Shown here piece by piece: positions 1-8,841 of a stretch of DNA of 64,000 nucleotides; positions within the stretch are counted from its first letter, which is position 1; each line of letters starts with the position of its first letter. This DNA is from VXNE01 sp965206615 (GTDB lineage: Bacteria; Pseudomonadota; Gammaproteobacteria; Pseudomonadales; Azotimanducaceae), in contig CBDBKI010000005.1 in the NCBI GenBank assembly GCA_965206615.1, positions 2,232,001 through 2,296,000 of the forward strand, read 5' to 3'. The translations under genes were made by a program, and so were the position numbers. The notes under the pieces were generated by a model. It was not told the DNA's origin and did not search any database. It saw nothing but the letters and a program-made list of their open reading frames with translations.

Positions 1-1301
1 CTGTAGGGGCGTTCGGGCGCGAGGAAGTGGACGTCGAGACCGCCGGCTACGGAGAGGTCGAACATCGCGTCGATGACGTCCTTGCCTTCCTCGGCGGCGA
101 TCTGTTCCACCGACTTGCCGACGTAGCTCTCGAGCTCCTCGTGGCCGGGCACGCTCTGTACGACCAGCTTCGCCATGGGCCCGGTGAGGAGGTTCTGAGC
201 CCCGAGCATCATGGGATTCTTCTCGGACTCCTTGATGCCCGCGCGATAGGCGGGATCGGCCAGCTTGCGCAGCTTCTCCTCGCGCGTCCCCGTGGTGGCG
301 TTGCGCCAGGCGGGGTCGCCGTCAAAGAGGTTGAAGTCGGCGAGGGTCAGTCCCAGGTGGACGCGCAGGGTGGCGCCCTGTCCGAACACCGGCAACTCGC
401 GCTCGTGACAGGAGGCGAGCCAGTCCAGCACGGGCCTGTGGGCGTCGCGGTTGTTGTCGTCCCGGTCGGCCATTACCGCGTTGTAGAGCACGGGCCGGCC
501 GGACACGTCCGCCAGCTTCTCGATGAACGCGATGTCTGCCGCGGGGTCGCCGGCGATGGCCCCGGAGACCTGGACGATCTGGATGAAGCCCTCCTGGCGC
601 TCCCCGAGCACCTGCGCGAGGTTCAGGATGTCCTCGTCCGTCATGGTGTCGGTGACCATGGGGGTGCCGTCGTAGTCGGGCTGGCTCGAACTCGGGCCCA
701 TGCGCTGTATCGAGAAGCCGCACAGCCCGGCGTCCATGCCCTCGTGCAGGAGACGGGCCATCTCGGCGCGTTCGGCCGGGGTCGCCCCCCGCGCCTTCGC
801 GGCTTCGAGGCCCATGACGTAGGTCATCAGCGACGCCGTCGGCATGTAGTGCAGGCAGTTCACGCCCTTGGGCGCGCGTTCGAGGGAGTCGAGATACTCG
901 GGGATCGTCTCCCAGTCCCACTCCATGCCCATCTTCATGGTTTCGAAGGGGATCGCCTCGTTGCGCGTCATGGTCAGCATCGAACGGTCGCGGTATGCGG
1001 GCTTCACCGGGGCGAAGCCGAAGCCGCAATTGCCGAGCACGACGGACGTGACGCCATGCCAGCCGGAACAGGAGCACCACGGATCCCAGCGAATCTGGGC
1101 GTCGTAGTGGGTGTGCAGGTCGACGAAGCCGGGGGCGACGATTTGGCCCTCGGCGTCTATGGTCCGTGCGGCCTTGCCCGGTGCGCGTCCCCCCAGTTGC
1201 GCGATGCGCCCGTCCTTGATCCAGACGTCGCCGCGGTAGCGGGGCACACGCGTCCCGTCGACGATCGTGCCGCCCTTGATGTGGATGTCGAACTCTTTCA
1301 T
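1..1301 (-). CDS. N-acyl-D-amino-acid deacylase-type amidohydrolase (3' end cut by window edge)
   Basis: The ATG is at 1301 on the minus strand and the frame stays open to base 1, giving the first ~433 residues. The N-terminus has the amidohydrolase-3 beta-sandwich pattern (KGGTIVDG, ending IVAPGFVDLHTHYD) with the metal-binding HxH at H63/H65, followed by NCGFGFAPV near residue 91, which is typical of D-aminoacylases. Members of this superfamily are zinc hydrolases that cleave N-acyl-D-amino acids or related cyclic amides. Family proteins run to about 550-580 residues, so the last quarter lies outside the window. It is divergent from the phosphatase-like gene, with about 270 bases between them. 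The superfamily is clear; the substrate is not. Confidence 0.85.
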   Translation of the reverse strand, partial: MKEFDIHIKGGTIVDGTRVPRYRGDVWIKDGRIAQLGGRAPGKAARTIDAEGQIVAPGFVDLHTHYDAQIRWDPWCSCSGWHGVTSVVLGNCGFGFAPVKPAYRDRSMLTMTRNEAIPFETMKMGMEWDWETIPEYLDSLERAPKGVNCLHYMPTASLMTYVMGLEAAKARGATPAERAEMARLLHEGMDAGLCGFSIQRMGPSSSQPDYDGTPMVTDTMTDEDILNLAQVLGERQEGFIQIVQVSGAIAGDPAADIAFIEKLADVSGRPVLYNAVMADRDDNNRDAHRPVLDWLASCHERELPVFGQGATLRVHLGLTLADFNLFDGDPAWRNATTGTREEKLRKLADPAYRAGIKESEKNPMMLGAQNLLTGPMAKLVVQSVPGHEELESYVGKSVEQIAAEEGKDVIDAMFDLSVAGGLDVHFLAPERPY

Positions 1302-1575
1302 CTTGCGTCTGGTCTCCGTGTCACCGATGCGCCCGCGTCCCGCGACGCGGGTCCGATACGAGACTATACATCGAGAGGCCAGCCGCGCCGACCCGTCTCC
1401 ATGCAATCACCCTTTGCGTCCGGCCGTTTGCTGCCGTAACCTCAGTATTCCACGACTCGCAGGTCGTCATGTTCGGCTGGGTCCAACGGACGTAGCGGCT
1501 GAGCCTCCTCCACAGACCGTCAAGCACCCCGGCGAGCATAAGCGCGAACGGGCGCCAGACCACGAGCACTCCACA

Positions 1576-2451
1576 ATGAACGAACCCCACCAGCACCGCC
1601 TTGGCCCCGCTCTGCCGATACTGATGGCCATCAGCATCGCAACCCTGTTCTGCGCCTGTGCACCGGCACCGCCAGGTCAAGGTGACCTGGCCGATGCGCC
1701 ATTGCCTCTGCAGGGCGCCACCAATCTGCGAGACCTGGGCGGCTATCGGGTCGCCGACGGGGCCAGAATCAAGGATGGCGTCGTCTACCGTTCAGACGCG
1801 CTAAGCCATTTGACTGACGCCGACCTGGGGCAGATTGCCGAGCTGAATCTGCGGACAGTAGTGGACTTCCGTATCGACGAGGAGCTGGAGATCGAAGGCG
1901 CGGACCGTTTGCCGGAAGACCAGAAGATCCGCCAGATCGGCCTCCCTATCAATCCGGCGGACTCCGCCGGATATATGCAGAAGCTGCTCGCAGGCCAAAT
2001 CGAAACAGCGGATGAAACGACCGCCTACATGAAGGCTCTGTATGCAACACTGGCGCTGGATCACACGCAACAGTACCAATCGTTTCTGGATCTCCTGCTT
2101 CACTCCGACGGCGAACCGGTGCTGTTTCATTGCAGCGCCGGCAAGGACCGCGCCGGACTGGCAGCCGCGTTTCTCTTACGCGTTCTGGGTGCCCCCATGA
2201 GTGATATCGAGGCCAACTACCTGGCGTCTCCTCCGGCGCGCATTGCCGAGGATATCGATGTCCTCGATGGCATCGATCCCGCCTTGCTCAAACCCATGCT
2301 GGGTGTCAATATCGAGTACCTGCGTGAGGCCTTTGCCGCGATTGACCTGGCTTACGGTTCTTTCGAGACGTATGCAGCCACGGCGCTCGGGATCGATCCG
2401 GAGAAACGACGCCGGCTCACGCAGTTGCTGACCGAGCCGGCTGACAGGTAG
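1576..2451 (+). CDS. Exported tyrosine-protein phosphatase-like protein
   Basis: 291 residues from ATG 1576, the first start that leaves a sensible export signal (hydrophobic stretch, residues ~11-28, ending in FCAC, a poor lipobox). The mature part begins with the NLRDLGGY motif (50-57) seen in bacterial dual-specificity/tyrosine phosphatases of the IphP/Siw14 type. The catalytic P-loop is HCSAGKDRAG (185-194), a CX5R signature with nucleophile C186 and R192. It probably dephosphorylates phosphotyrosine, phosphoserine or phosphoinositide substrates outside the cytoplasm. It is a single gene: the upstream 1302-1575 stretch holds no other gene I can support, and the next gene is convergent. 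The physiological substrate is unknown. Confidence 0.85.
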   Translation: MNEPHQHRLGPALPILMAISIATLFCACAPAPPGQGDLADAPLPLQGATNLRDLGGYRVADGARIKDGVVYRSDALSHLTDADLGQIAELNLRTVVDFRIDEELEIEGADRLPEDQKIRQIGLPINPADSAGYMQKLLAGQIETADETTAYMKALYATLALDHTQQYQSFLDLLLHSDGEPVLFHCSAGKDRAGLAAAFLLRVLGAPMSDIEANYLASPPARIAEDIDVLDGIDPALLKPMLGVNIEYLREAFAAIDLAYGSFETYAATALGIDPEKRRRLTQLLTEPADR

Positions 2452-2502
2452 CCGAGCCGATCAGCTCATGGTCGCTGCTGAACGGCACGCCCTCGTCACT
2501 TC

Positions 2503-4764
2503 CTATCTCAAGTTGTAGGAGAAGGACACCCCGGCAGTCCGGGGATCACCGTAGCTGTAGGCGATCTGCCCCGTCAGTTCCGCCAAGTCCTGGGAAGTCG
2601 CGACGTACTCCTCGTCGAGCAGATTCCTGGCCCACACGCTCACCCGCCACCTGTCGTTCCGGCTGTTGAAGCTGACGCTTGCATTCAGCACGTGGCGGCT
2701 CTCGCTCTGCAGGTCTGGCACGTTATCGAAGCCATGATACTCGGCATCGCGATATTGCCATTCCCCTCGGACTACGACATCGCCCGCATCAAACGGGCAC
2801 AGGGTGTACTCGGGGGTCAGCGACCAGGTCACTTCCGGTGCACGGGAAAACCGGTTGCCCTTCTCCGGGTTGTTGGTGATCGTCCCGTCCGTAAACTCCG
2901 AGCGCAGCAGGCCGAGATTGGCGGATATCCGAAACTGCGGAGTGACGTTCATCAACAGTTCCGCCTCAAGGCCGTAGGACTCCGCCGCACCTACGTTTTC
3001 GACTCGCGTAACAACCGACCCGTCATCCTGAAATTCCCCTTCCTGAACCTGTATGTCCTCGTAATCGTAGAAGAACCCCGTCAGATGAAAACGGGCTGAA
3101 CCACCCCTCAGCGTACTTTTCAAGCCCAATTCATAGGCAGTCAGTATTTCCATACCATAGGGTCGTGCTGCCTCTTCGGTCGTGACTCCGACGCTGAATC
3201 CACCATCGCGATGGCCCTGCGCCAAGCTGCCGAACAGCATCAACGAATCGCTTTGCTGAAAAGTCAGCGCCATTCTGGGGCTGAAGCGACTCCAGCTCCC
3301 ATCGGGCCGAAGGACAGGGGAAAACGGCACGACTGCTATGGTGTCCGGAACCTCGCCAGCACTGAAGGCGCCGCGGTATTCGTTGGGTCCGAATTCACCC
3401 TGCTGAAACATCGTTAAATCCTTCTCGGTGTCCGAATAGCGGCCACCCAGCGCCAGTGCAAGCCTGTCGGTGAGCTCAATATCAACATTGGCGAATGTTG
3501 ACCAGCTTTGTGTCGTACTATCCAGCAGTACGCGGACAACCGGTACAGAGCCGGGCGGAAGGAACGGACGGAGAAAGCCGTAGGCACTGAAGAAATTGTC
3601 GAAGTCTCCTTCATAGTCGAGATAGTAGGCGCCGACGATCCAGGATGTCCTGTCCCCGACGTCAAAAGCAAACTGAACTTCGCTGCTGAAACTTCTTTCT
3701 TCCTGCGGGCCCCCCTGAAAGTAAAGATCATGGGGCGTGGAGTCGTAGTCCACTTCAAACGTATCTATCGCGCTGGTCCGGTGCCCGGACAGCCATTTCA
3801 ATTCACCTGCCTGCAACTGCCACGTGAGGACGGCGCTGACGCCCCAGTTCTCGGTCTCCACTGCATGCGGTGCATCGTAGGACCCCTTGCGGATATCATT
3901 GTCGGGCTCAGTGTAGCCAGAAATCGAGGTTCCTATCGGTTGGCTGCCGTAATGAGTGCCCTCGGAATCACCGTAATCGGCGGAGACCAGCGCTTCGAAG
4001 GCGTCGGTCGGTGTCAGGCGCAGGGAGCCGCGCGCCACGATGTCTTCACTTGCTTCGGCGTCCGGACCGCCTGGAAACAGGTTCTCGACATAACCGTCAT
4101 GTTCCGAATGGGCGAGGCCCAGGTTGGCGCTGAGCACGCCCGGAACGAGGGGTCCGGTCGCCGAGGCGCCGACGTCCAGGCGGTTGTAGTTGCCGTAGCC
4201 CGCCGACACCTTCGCCGAGAACTCGTCCTGCGGTTTCCTGGTGATGATGTTGATGACGCCGCCGATGGTGTTGCGCCCGAACATGGTGCCCTGGGGGCCC
4301 CGAACCACTTCAACCCGTTCGACGTCCAGGACGCTCAGAACATTGCCGCCGGCGGAGTTGGCGAAAATGCCGTCCACCAGGAATCCAATGGACGGGTTCG
4401 ACGAGATGGTGTCATCGGACGCACCGATACCGCGCATGTAATACGTGGTGTATCCCTGCTTCAGGGAGGACTGGATCGACAGGTTGGGCATGTAGGGGAT
4501 GAGGTCCGAGGAAAACTGGACGCGGGACGCTTCGAGGTCGTCCGCATCCATGACACTGACGGAGGCTGGGACCGTCTGCAGATGTTCTTCCCGCCGCTGC
4601 GCCGTTACCAGGACCTCCTCCAATACCGTCGATTCGGTGTCCTGGGCGACCGCCGTAGTGCAAAGGGTCGAGGAAAGCGCGGCCGCCAGGACTGCGGCGG
4701 ACAGCGCGCCAAATCGGAGATGCGGGCTTTGCCCCGTTCGATTCCGTGGGTCTGCATTGTTCAT
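2503..4764 (-). CDS. TonB-dependent outer-membrane receptor
   Basis: 753 residues from the ATG at 4764; an in-frame GTG at 4803 would add 13 residues that look unlike a signal peptide. A signal peptide ends near TTAVAQD. It is followed by EEVLVTAQRREE and a plug domain (YYMRGIGASDD, VEVVRGPQGTMFGRNTIGGVIN) and then a long C-terminal beta-barrel with many alternating aromatic strands, ending in SYGDPRTAGVSFSYNLR. This is the iron-siderophore/large-substrate receptor type that takes energy from TonB-ExbBD. No ferrisiderophore reductase, TonB or regulator adjoins it, so the ligand cannot be inferred. It is divergent from the BCCT transporter, 174 bases away. Confidence 0.92.
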   Translation of the reverse strand: MNNADPRNRTGQSPHLRFGALSAAVLAAALSSTLCTTAVAQDTESTVLEEVLVTAQRREEHLQTVPASVSVMDADDLEASRVQFSSDLIPYMPNLSIQSSLKQGYTTYYMRGIGASDDTISSNPSIGFLVDGIFANSAGGNVLSVLDVERVEVVRGPQGTMFGRNTIGGVINIITRKPQDEFSAKVSAGYGNYNRLDVGASATGPLVPGVLSANLGLAHSEHDGYVENLFPGGPDAEASEDIVARGSLRLTPTDAFEALVSADYGDSEGTHYGSQPIGTSISGYTEPDNDIRKGSYDAPHAVETENWGVSAVLTWQLQAGELKWLSGHRTSAIDTFEVDYDSTPHDLYFQGGPQEERSFSSEVQFAFDVGDRTSWIVGAYYLDYEGDFDNFFSAYGFLRPFLPPGSVPVVRVLLDSTTQSWSTFANVDIELTDRLALALGGRYSDTEKDLTMFQQGEFGPNEYRGAFSAGEVPDTIAVVPFSPVLRPDGSWSRFSPRMALTFQQSDSLMLFGSLAQGHRDGGFSVGVTTEEAARPYGMEILTAYELGLKSTLRGGSARFHLTGFFYDYEDIQVQEGEFQDDGSVVTRVENVGAAESYGLEAELLMNVTPQFRISANLGLLRSEFTDGTITNNPEKGNRFSRAPEVTWSLTPEYTLCPFDAGDVVVRGEWQYRDAEYHGFDNVPDLQSESRHVLNASVSFNSRNDRWRVSVWARNLLDEEYVATSQDLAELTGQIAYSYGDPRTAGVSFSYNLR

Positions 4765-4938
4765 GGCGGTGTAGGCGTCTATGGGAATTCGGTAGCGTAG
4801 CACTCGAAAGGGTGACAGTCGCCACTCGCGTGCGGTGTCGGGCGCGGAATACCGGTATGCTCACGCCTCGGTACGGCGGGGGGAGCGAGGTTTGGCCGGA
4901 TTGGCGGCGCTGCGCGGCTTGCGCGGGCGGGAACCGGG

Positions 4939-6555
4939 ATGACCGGGCATCGGGGGGAACCCCCGGCGGTGGCGCGCTCCGGCCCCTGGACGGGCATGCA
5001 CGCAGGCATGGCGCTCGCGTCCACGGGCATGGTGCTGGCGTTCGTGGTGTTCACGGTGCTGAACGTCGACATGGCGGGAGCGGTGTACTCCGCCATTCGT
5101 GGATGGATCGACGCGACGCTGAGCTGGTACTACATGCTGGTCCTGTGCGTGACGTTCTTCGCGTGCTTCTACCTGCTGTGCAGCCGCCACGGCGGGCTGC
5201 GGCTCGGGGACGACGACGCGCGGCCCGAGTTCAGCACGTTCTCCTGGCTCGCCATGCTGTTTTCCGCCGGGCTCGGCATCGGTCTGCTGTTCTTCTCCAT
5301 CGCGGAGCCGATGACGTACTTCGACAACGCGGGGCTGCAGGGGTATCCGAACAACCCCCATGCCGACCACGCCGGGGCACTCGCACTCGACGAGCAGCGC
5401 GGGGTGCACGCGTTACAGGTGACGTACTTCCACTGGGGCCTGCACGCCTGGTCGGTCTACGGGGTGACGGGCCTGTGCCTGGCGTATTTCGGATTCCGCA
5501 AGAAGTTGCCGCTGACGCTACGCTCGGCGCTGTACCCGGTGATCGGTGAGCGCATCTACGGCCCGATCGGCCACGGCGTCGACCTGCTGGCGGTGTTCGG
5601 CACGGTGTTCGGCGTGGCCACATCCCTCGGGCTCGGCGTCAAGCAGATGGCCGCCGGCCTCGAGGTGCTGTTCGGCGTCGGTCCGACGCTCACGACGCAG
5701 ATCGTCCTGATCGTGGTGATCTCGGCAGTCGCTACGCTCTCCGCGGTGTCCGGCGTGGCGCGCGGCATCCGCATCATTTCCGAGTGGAATATCTACTTCA
5801 GCATCGTCCTGCTCGCCTTCTTCCTGTTCTTCGGCCCGTTCGAGTGGCTGATGGGACTGCTGGTGACGAGCCTGGGCGCCTACCTCTGGAACGCGGTACC
5901 GATGGGCTTCTGGACTGCGGCGGAACCCGGCGAAGCCGCCTGGCAGAGCGGCTGGACCATCTTCTACTGGGGCTGGTGGATCTCCTGGGCGCCGTTCGTC
6001 GGGCTCTTTATCGCCCGCATCTCCCGTGGCCGCACGATCCGCGAGTTCATGGCCGGCACGCTCTTCGTCCCGACGGCCGTGGGCATCCTGTGGATCTGCC
6101 TGTTCGGCGGCAATGCCCTCTACATGGAGTTGCACGCCGAGGGCGGCGCGGGCACCGCGGGCATCCTGGAACTCGTGCGCGGCGGCAATCTGGAGGCGGC
6201 ACTCTACGGCACCATCGCGCGCCTCTCCGACATCTCGTGGCTGACCTGGTCCGTATCGGCCCTCGCGACGTTTCTCCTGGCGACCTGGTTCATCACCTCG
6301 TCCGACTCGGGCACCCTGGTGATTGCCACCATGCTCAGCATGGGCGACGAGCAGCCGCCGCGCCGCTTCCGGGTCTTCTGGGGCAGCGCCATCGGCACCG
6401 TCGCCATCGTGCTGCTGCTCGCCGGAGGGTTGCAGGCACTGCAGGCCGCGTCTGTCGCGGCCGGGTTGCCCGTCAGCGTCATCCTGCTGGCGGTGCTCTT
6501 CGGGGTGATCAAGTCGTTGCGGGAGGACTCGTCGGCGGTGGCTGGACCGCGTTGA
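4939..6555 (+). CDS. BCCT-family betaine/choline/carnitine transporter
   Basis: 538 residues, about 12 membrane helices, the normal size for the family. The BCCT signature WTIFYWGWW begins at residue 339 and is followed by SWAPFVGLFIARISRGRT. The segments FSTFSWLAMLFSAGLGIGL and SIAEPMTYF near the N-terminus are also typical. These carriers take up trimethylammonium compounds such as glycine betaine, choline, carnitine or DMSP with Na+ or H+ as osmolytes or carbon sources. No long cytosolic C-terminal osmosensing tail is present. The start ATG at 4939 could be later, since the first ~19 residues are not hydrophobic. The nearby amidohydrolase, aminotransferase and TonB receptor are compatible with a scavenging role. 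Confidence 0.92.
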   Translation: MTGHRGEPPAVARSGPWTGMHAGMALASTGMVLAFVVFTVLNVDMAGAVYSAIRGWIDATLSWYYMLVLCVTFFACFYLLCSRHGGLRLGDDDARPEFSTFSWLAMLFSAGLGIGLLFFSIAEPMTYFDNAGLQGYPNNPHADHAGALALDEQRGVHALQVTYFHWGLHAWSVYGVTGLCLAYFGFRKKLPLTLRSALYPVIGERIYGPIGHGVDLLAVFGTVFGVATSLGLGVKQMAAGLEVLFGVGPTLTTQIVLIVVISAVATLSAVSGVARGIRIISEWNIYFSIVLLAFFLFFGPFEWLMGLLVTSLGAYLWNAVPMGFWTAAEPGEAAWQSGWTIFYWGWWISWAPFVGLFIARISRGRTIREFMAGTLFVPTAVGILWICLFGGNALYMELHAEGGAGTAGILELVRGGNLEAALYGTIARLSDISWLTWSVSALATFLLATWFITSSDSGTLVIATMLSMGDEQPPRRFRVFWGSAIGTVAIVLLLAGGLQALQAASVAAGLPVSVILLAVLFGVIKSLREDSSAVAGPR

Positions 6556-6634
6556 CGTGGTGGCGACGCCGGAACGAAGGGTCGTTTTGGAATCGTTCCC
6601 TGGCCCCCGCGCGCGCTGGCCGGGTCGTGCGATG

Positions 6635-7468
6635 TCATGTCTCGACCGGGTTGTCGGGATCCGTGATCCATTCGCTCCAGGAGCCGGCGTAGAGCGCGGG
6701 TTCGGGTAGCCCGGCGTGCACCATCGCGAGGATGTTGTGCGCTGCGGTGACCCCGGATCCGCAATAGCAGACTACGGGCTTGCCGGATGTCCCCGCCGGG
6801 GAAGCGAAGCGGGCGCGCAGTGTCGCGTCGTCGAGGAACGTCCCGTCCGCTCCGAGGTTGCCCTGAAAGGGGGCGTTGACGGCTCCCGCAATGTGGCCGC
6901 CCCGCGGATCGATGGTTTCGTTGCTGCCGTCGAAGCGGTCGGGAGCGCGGGCGTCGAGCAAGATCCAGGCATTCTTCGGGAGGCTTTCACGCACCTGGGG
7001 CATCGATACCGACGTGGGTGCGGCGGGTGGTCGGTGTCCGCTTCGATCGATCGGCGTGGCCGGCTGGATGGCGCCGACCTCGAGGGCCTGCCATGCGGAA
7101 TGTCCGCCGTCCAGTACGGCGGTGCGGTGGTGGCCCGCCCATCGGCACATCCACCAGAGCCGCGCGGCGAACATGCCGCCGGCGTCGTCGTAGGCGACGA
7201 TCTGGGCGTCCATCGTGACGCCGTATCTCCGCACGAGACTCCGGAATGCCTCGCGGTCCGGCAACGGGTGCCGGCCGGTGCGCCCGGGCGCCACGGGCCC
7301 GGCAAGGTCGTCGTCGAGATGCAGGTACGTCGCGCCGGGGATGTGTCCGGCATCGAACCGCTGCCGTCCCGCGTCGGGATCGGCGAGATCGAAACGGCAG
7401 TCGAAGAGTCGGACCGTCGCGGGGTCGAGAGCGGCCAGTTGCGTGGCGTCGATGAGCGTCGTGAACAT
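6635..7468 (-). CDS. sseA: Thiosulfate/3-mercaptopyruvate sulfurtransferase (two-domain rhodanese)
   Basis: 277 residues, the usual length for SseA-type sulfurtransferases. The N-terminal rhodanese domain is inactive-type (LFDCRFDLAD, DDAGGMFAARLWWMCRWAGH). The C-terminal domain carries the active loop CYCGSGVTA with catalytic C236, matching the CGSGVT loop of 3-mercaptopyruvate sulfurtransferases rather than the CRKGVT loop of classical rhodanese. It transfers sulfane sulfur from mercaptopyruvate or thiosulfate to thiols or cyanide. It lies 10 bases downstream of the aminotransferase on the same strand and may share its transcript. It is convergent with the BCCT gene. Confidence 0.9.
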   Translation of the reverse strand: MFTTLIDATQLAALDPATVRLFDCRFDLADPDAGRQRFDAGHIPGATYLHLDDDLAGPVAPGRTGRHPLPDREAFRSLVRRYGVTMDAQIVAYDDAGGMFAARLWWMCRWAGHHRTAVLDGGHSAWQALEVGAIQPATPIDRSGHRPPAAPTSVSMPQVRESLPKNAWILLDARAPDRFDGSNETIDPRGGHIAGAVNAPFQGNLGADGTFLDDATLRARFASPAGTSGKPVVCYCGSGVTAAHNILAMVHAGLPEPALYAGSWSEWITDPDNPVET

Positions 7469-7478
7469 TCCCGCGGGG

Positions 7479-8768
7479 TCAGAGGACTTCGTCGATGGCG
7501 CCTGCGAGCGCCGTCACGATGCGATCGATGTCGTTGTCGTCGATGATGAACGGCGGACCGATGACCATCACGTCGCGCACGACGCCCGTGCCGCCGCCGT
7601 AGATGAAGACGCCTCGCTTCAGGCATGCCCCGACGAGCCTCGTCGTCACGTTGTCCTCGAGGGGAAAGCATTCCAGCGTGTCGCGGTCGGCCACCAGTTC
7701 GACCCCCTGCAGGAGACCGCGCCCGCGGATCTCCGCGACGTGCGGATGGTCGCCGAGCGCGTCGGTCAGTGCCGTCATCAGCTGCTCGCCCATCGTCGCA
7801 GCGCGTTCCACGAGGTTCTCGCGCGCCATGATCTCGAGGACCTTGTCGCCGGCGGCGCACGCGGCCGGGTGTGCCGCGAAGGTATGGAACATGACGTCGA
7901 TGTCCGTCTTGGCGATCGGCGCCGCAACGGCTTCGGTCGCGAAGATGCCGGTCAGCGGGGCGTAACCGCCGGCCATCCCCTTGCCCGCGACGAGGATGTC
8001 CGGCGCGCAGGGCCAGTGCTGGTAGCCGAAGGTGCGTCCGGTGCGGCCGAAGCCGGTCATGACCTCGTCGGCGATCAGCAGGATGTCGTGGCGATCGCAG
8101 ATCTTGCGGATTCCCGGCCAGTACCCTTCGGGCGGGACGAGGGCGCCGCCGCTCGCACCCACGATCGGCTCGCCCACGAACGCGGCAATCGTGTCCGGGC
8201 CCTCGGCCTCGACGGTCGCCTCGAAGGCATCGAGGTAGTAGCCGGCGGGGTCGTTGGCCGGACAGCGCAGCGGGTAGGGCGTGGGGGTCGACGGATAGCT
8301 CTGCAGGACGTGCTCGAGCCCCCGCTTGCGGGCAGCATGTCCGCCGAGGGCCGTCGTGCCCAGCGTCGTCCCGTGATAGGAGATCGACCTGCCAACGATC
8401 TTGTACTTCTCCGGCCGGCCGAGCGCCGCGAAGTGCTGTATGGCGATCTTCATGGCGGACTCGACGCCCTCGGAGCCGCCGCAGGTCAGGTGTATGCGTG
8501 ACAGGTGCGGCGGCAGCCAATCCGCCACCAGGCGCTCGGTAAGGCGCAGGCGCGAGGGCGTGAGCCAGGGCGGCACGACGTAGCCCTCGTGCTCCGTCGC
8601 CTCCGCGACCGCGGCGGCGACCTCGGACCGCCCGTGTCCGATATTCGTCACGATGGCCCCGCCGGCCGCATCGAGGATGCGACTGCCGTCCGCCATGACC
8701 AGGTATGCACCTTCGCCGCGGATGACAGTCGGAGGGGTCCAGCCTGGGACGAAGGGATAGTTGCTCAT
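7479..8768 (-). CDS. PLP-dependent class III aminotransferase
   Basis: 429 residues from the ATG at 8768, where similarity begins (MSNYPFVPGWTPPTVIRGEG). Class III hallmarks are visible: CGGSEGVESAMKIA (cofactor phosphate binding), LLIADEVMTGFGRTG (the PLP-pyridine aspartate) and VAGKGMAGG with Schiff-base lysine K263. Such enzymes move an amino group from an omega-amino donor (beta-alanine, GABA, taurine, diamines) to pyruvate or 2-oxoglutarate. The exact donor cannot be read. The sulfurtransferase follows after 10 bases. Together with the TauD-type dioxygenase elsewhere in the window, taurine or beta-alanine use is conceivable but unproven. Confidence 0.88.
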   Translation of the reverse strand: MSNYPFVPGWTPPTVIRGEGAYLVMADGSRILDAAGGAIVTNIGHGRSEVAAAVAEATEHEGYVVPPWLTPSRLRLTERLVADWLPPHLSRIHLTCGGSEGVESAMKIAIQHFAALGRPEKYKIVGRSISYHGTTLGTTALGGHAARKRGLEHVLQSYPSTPTPYPLRCPANDPAGYYLDAFEATVEAEGPDTIAAFVGEPIVGASGGALVPPEGYWPGIRKICDRHDILLIADEVMTGFGRTGRTFGYQHWPCAPDILVAGKGMAGGYAPLTGIFATEAVAAPIAKTDIDVMFHTFAAHPAACAAGDKVLEIMARENLVERAATMGEQLMTALTDALGDHPHVAEIRGRGLLQGVELVADRDTLECFPLEDNVTTRLVGACLKRGVFIYGGGTGVVRDVMVIGPPFIIDDNDIDRIVTALAGAIDEVL

Positions 8769-8841
8769 GGGGGAAGCCGTGCCTGAATGTGGGAGCGCGG
8801 TCATTCTATCCGACGGCCGCGCGGTGCCCGGCGGCGGCCGT

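Noticed and set aside
27..1439. 470-codon plus-strand frame at the left edge
   Set aside because: Antisense to the amidohydrolase, which has the HxH and NCG motifs in the correct frame.
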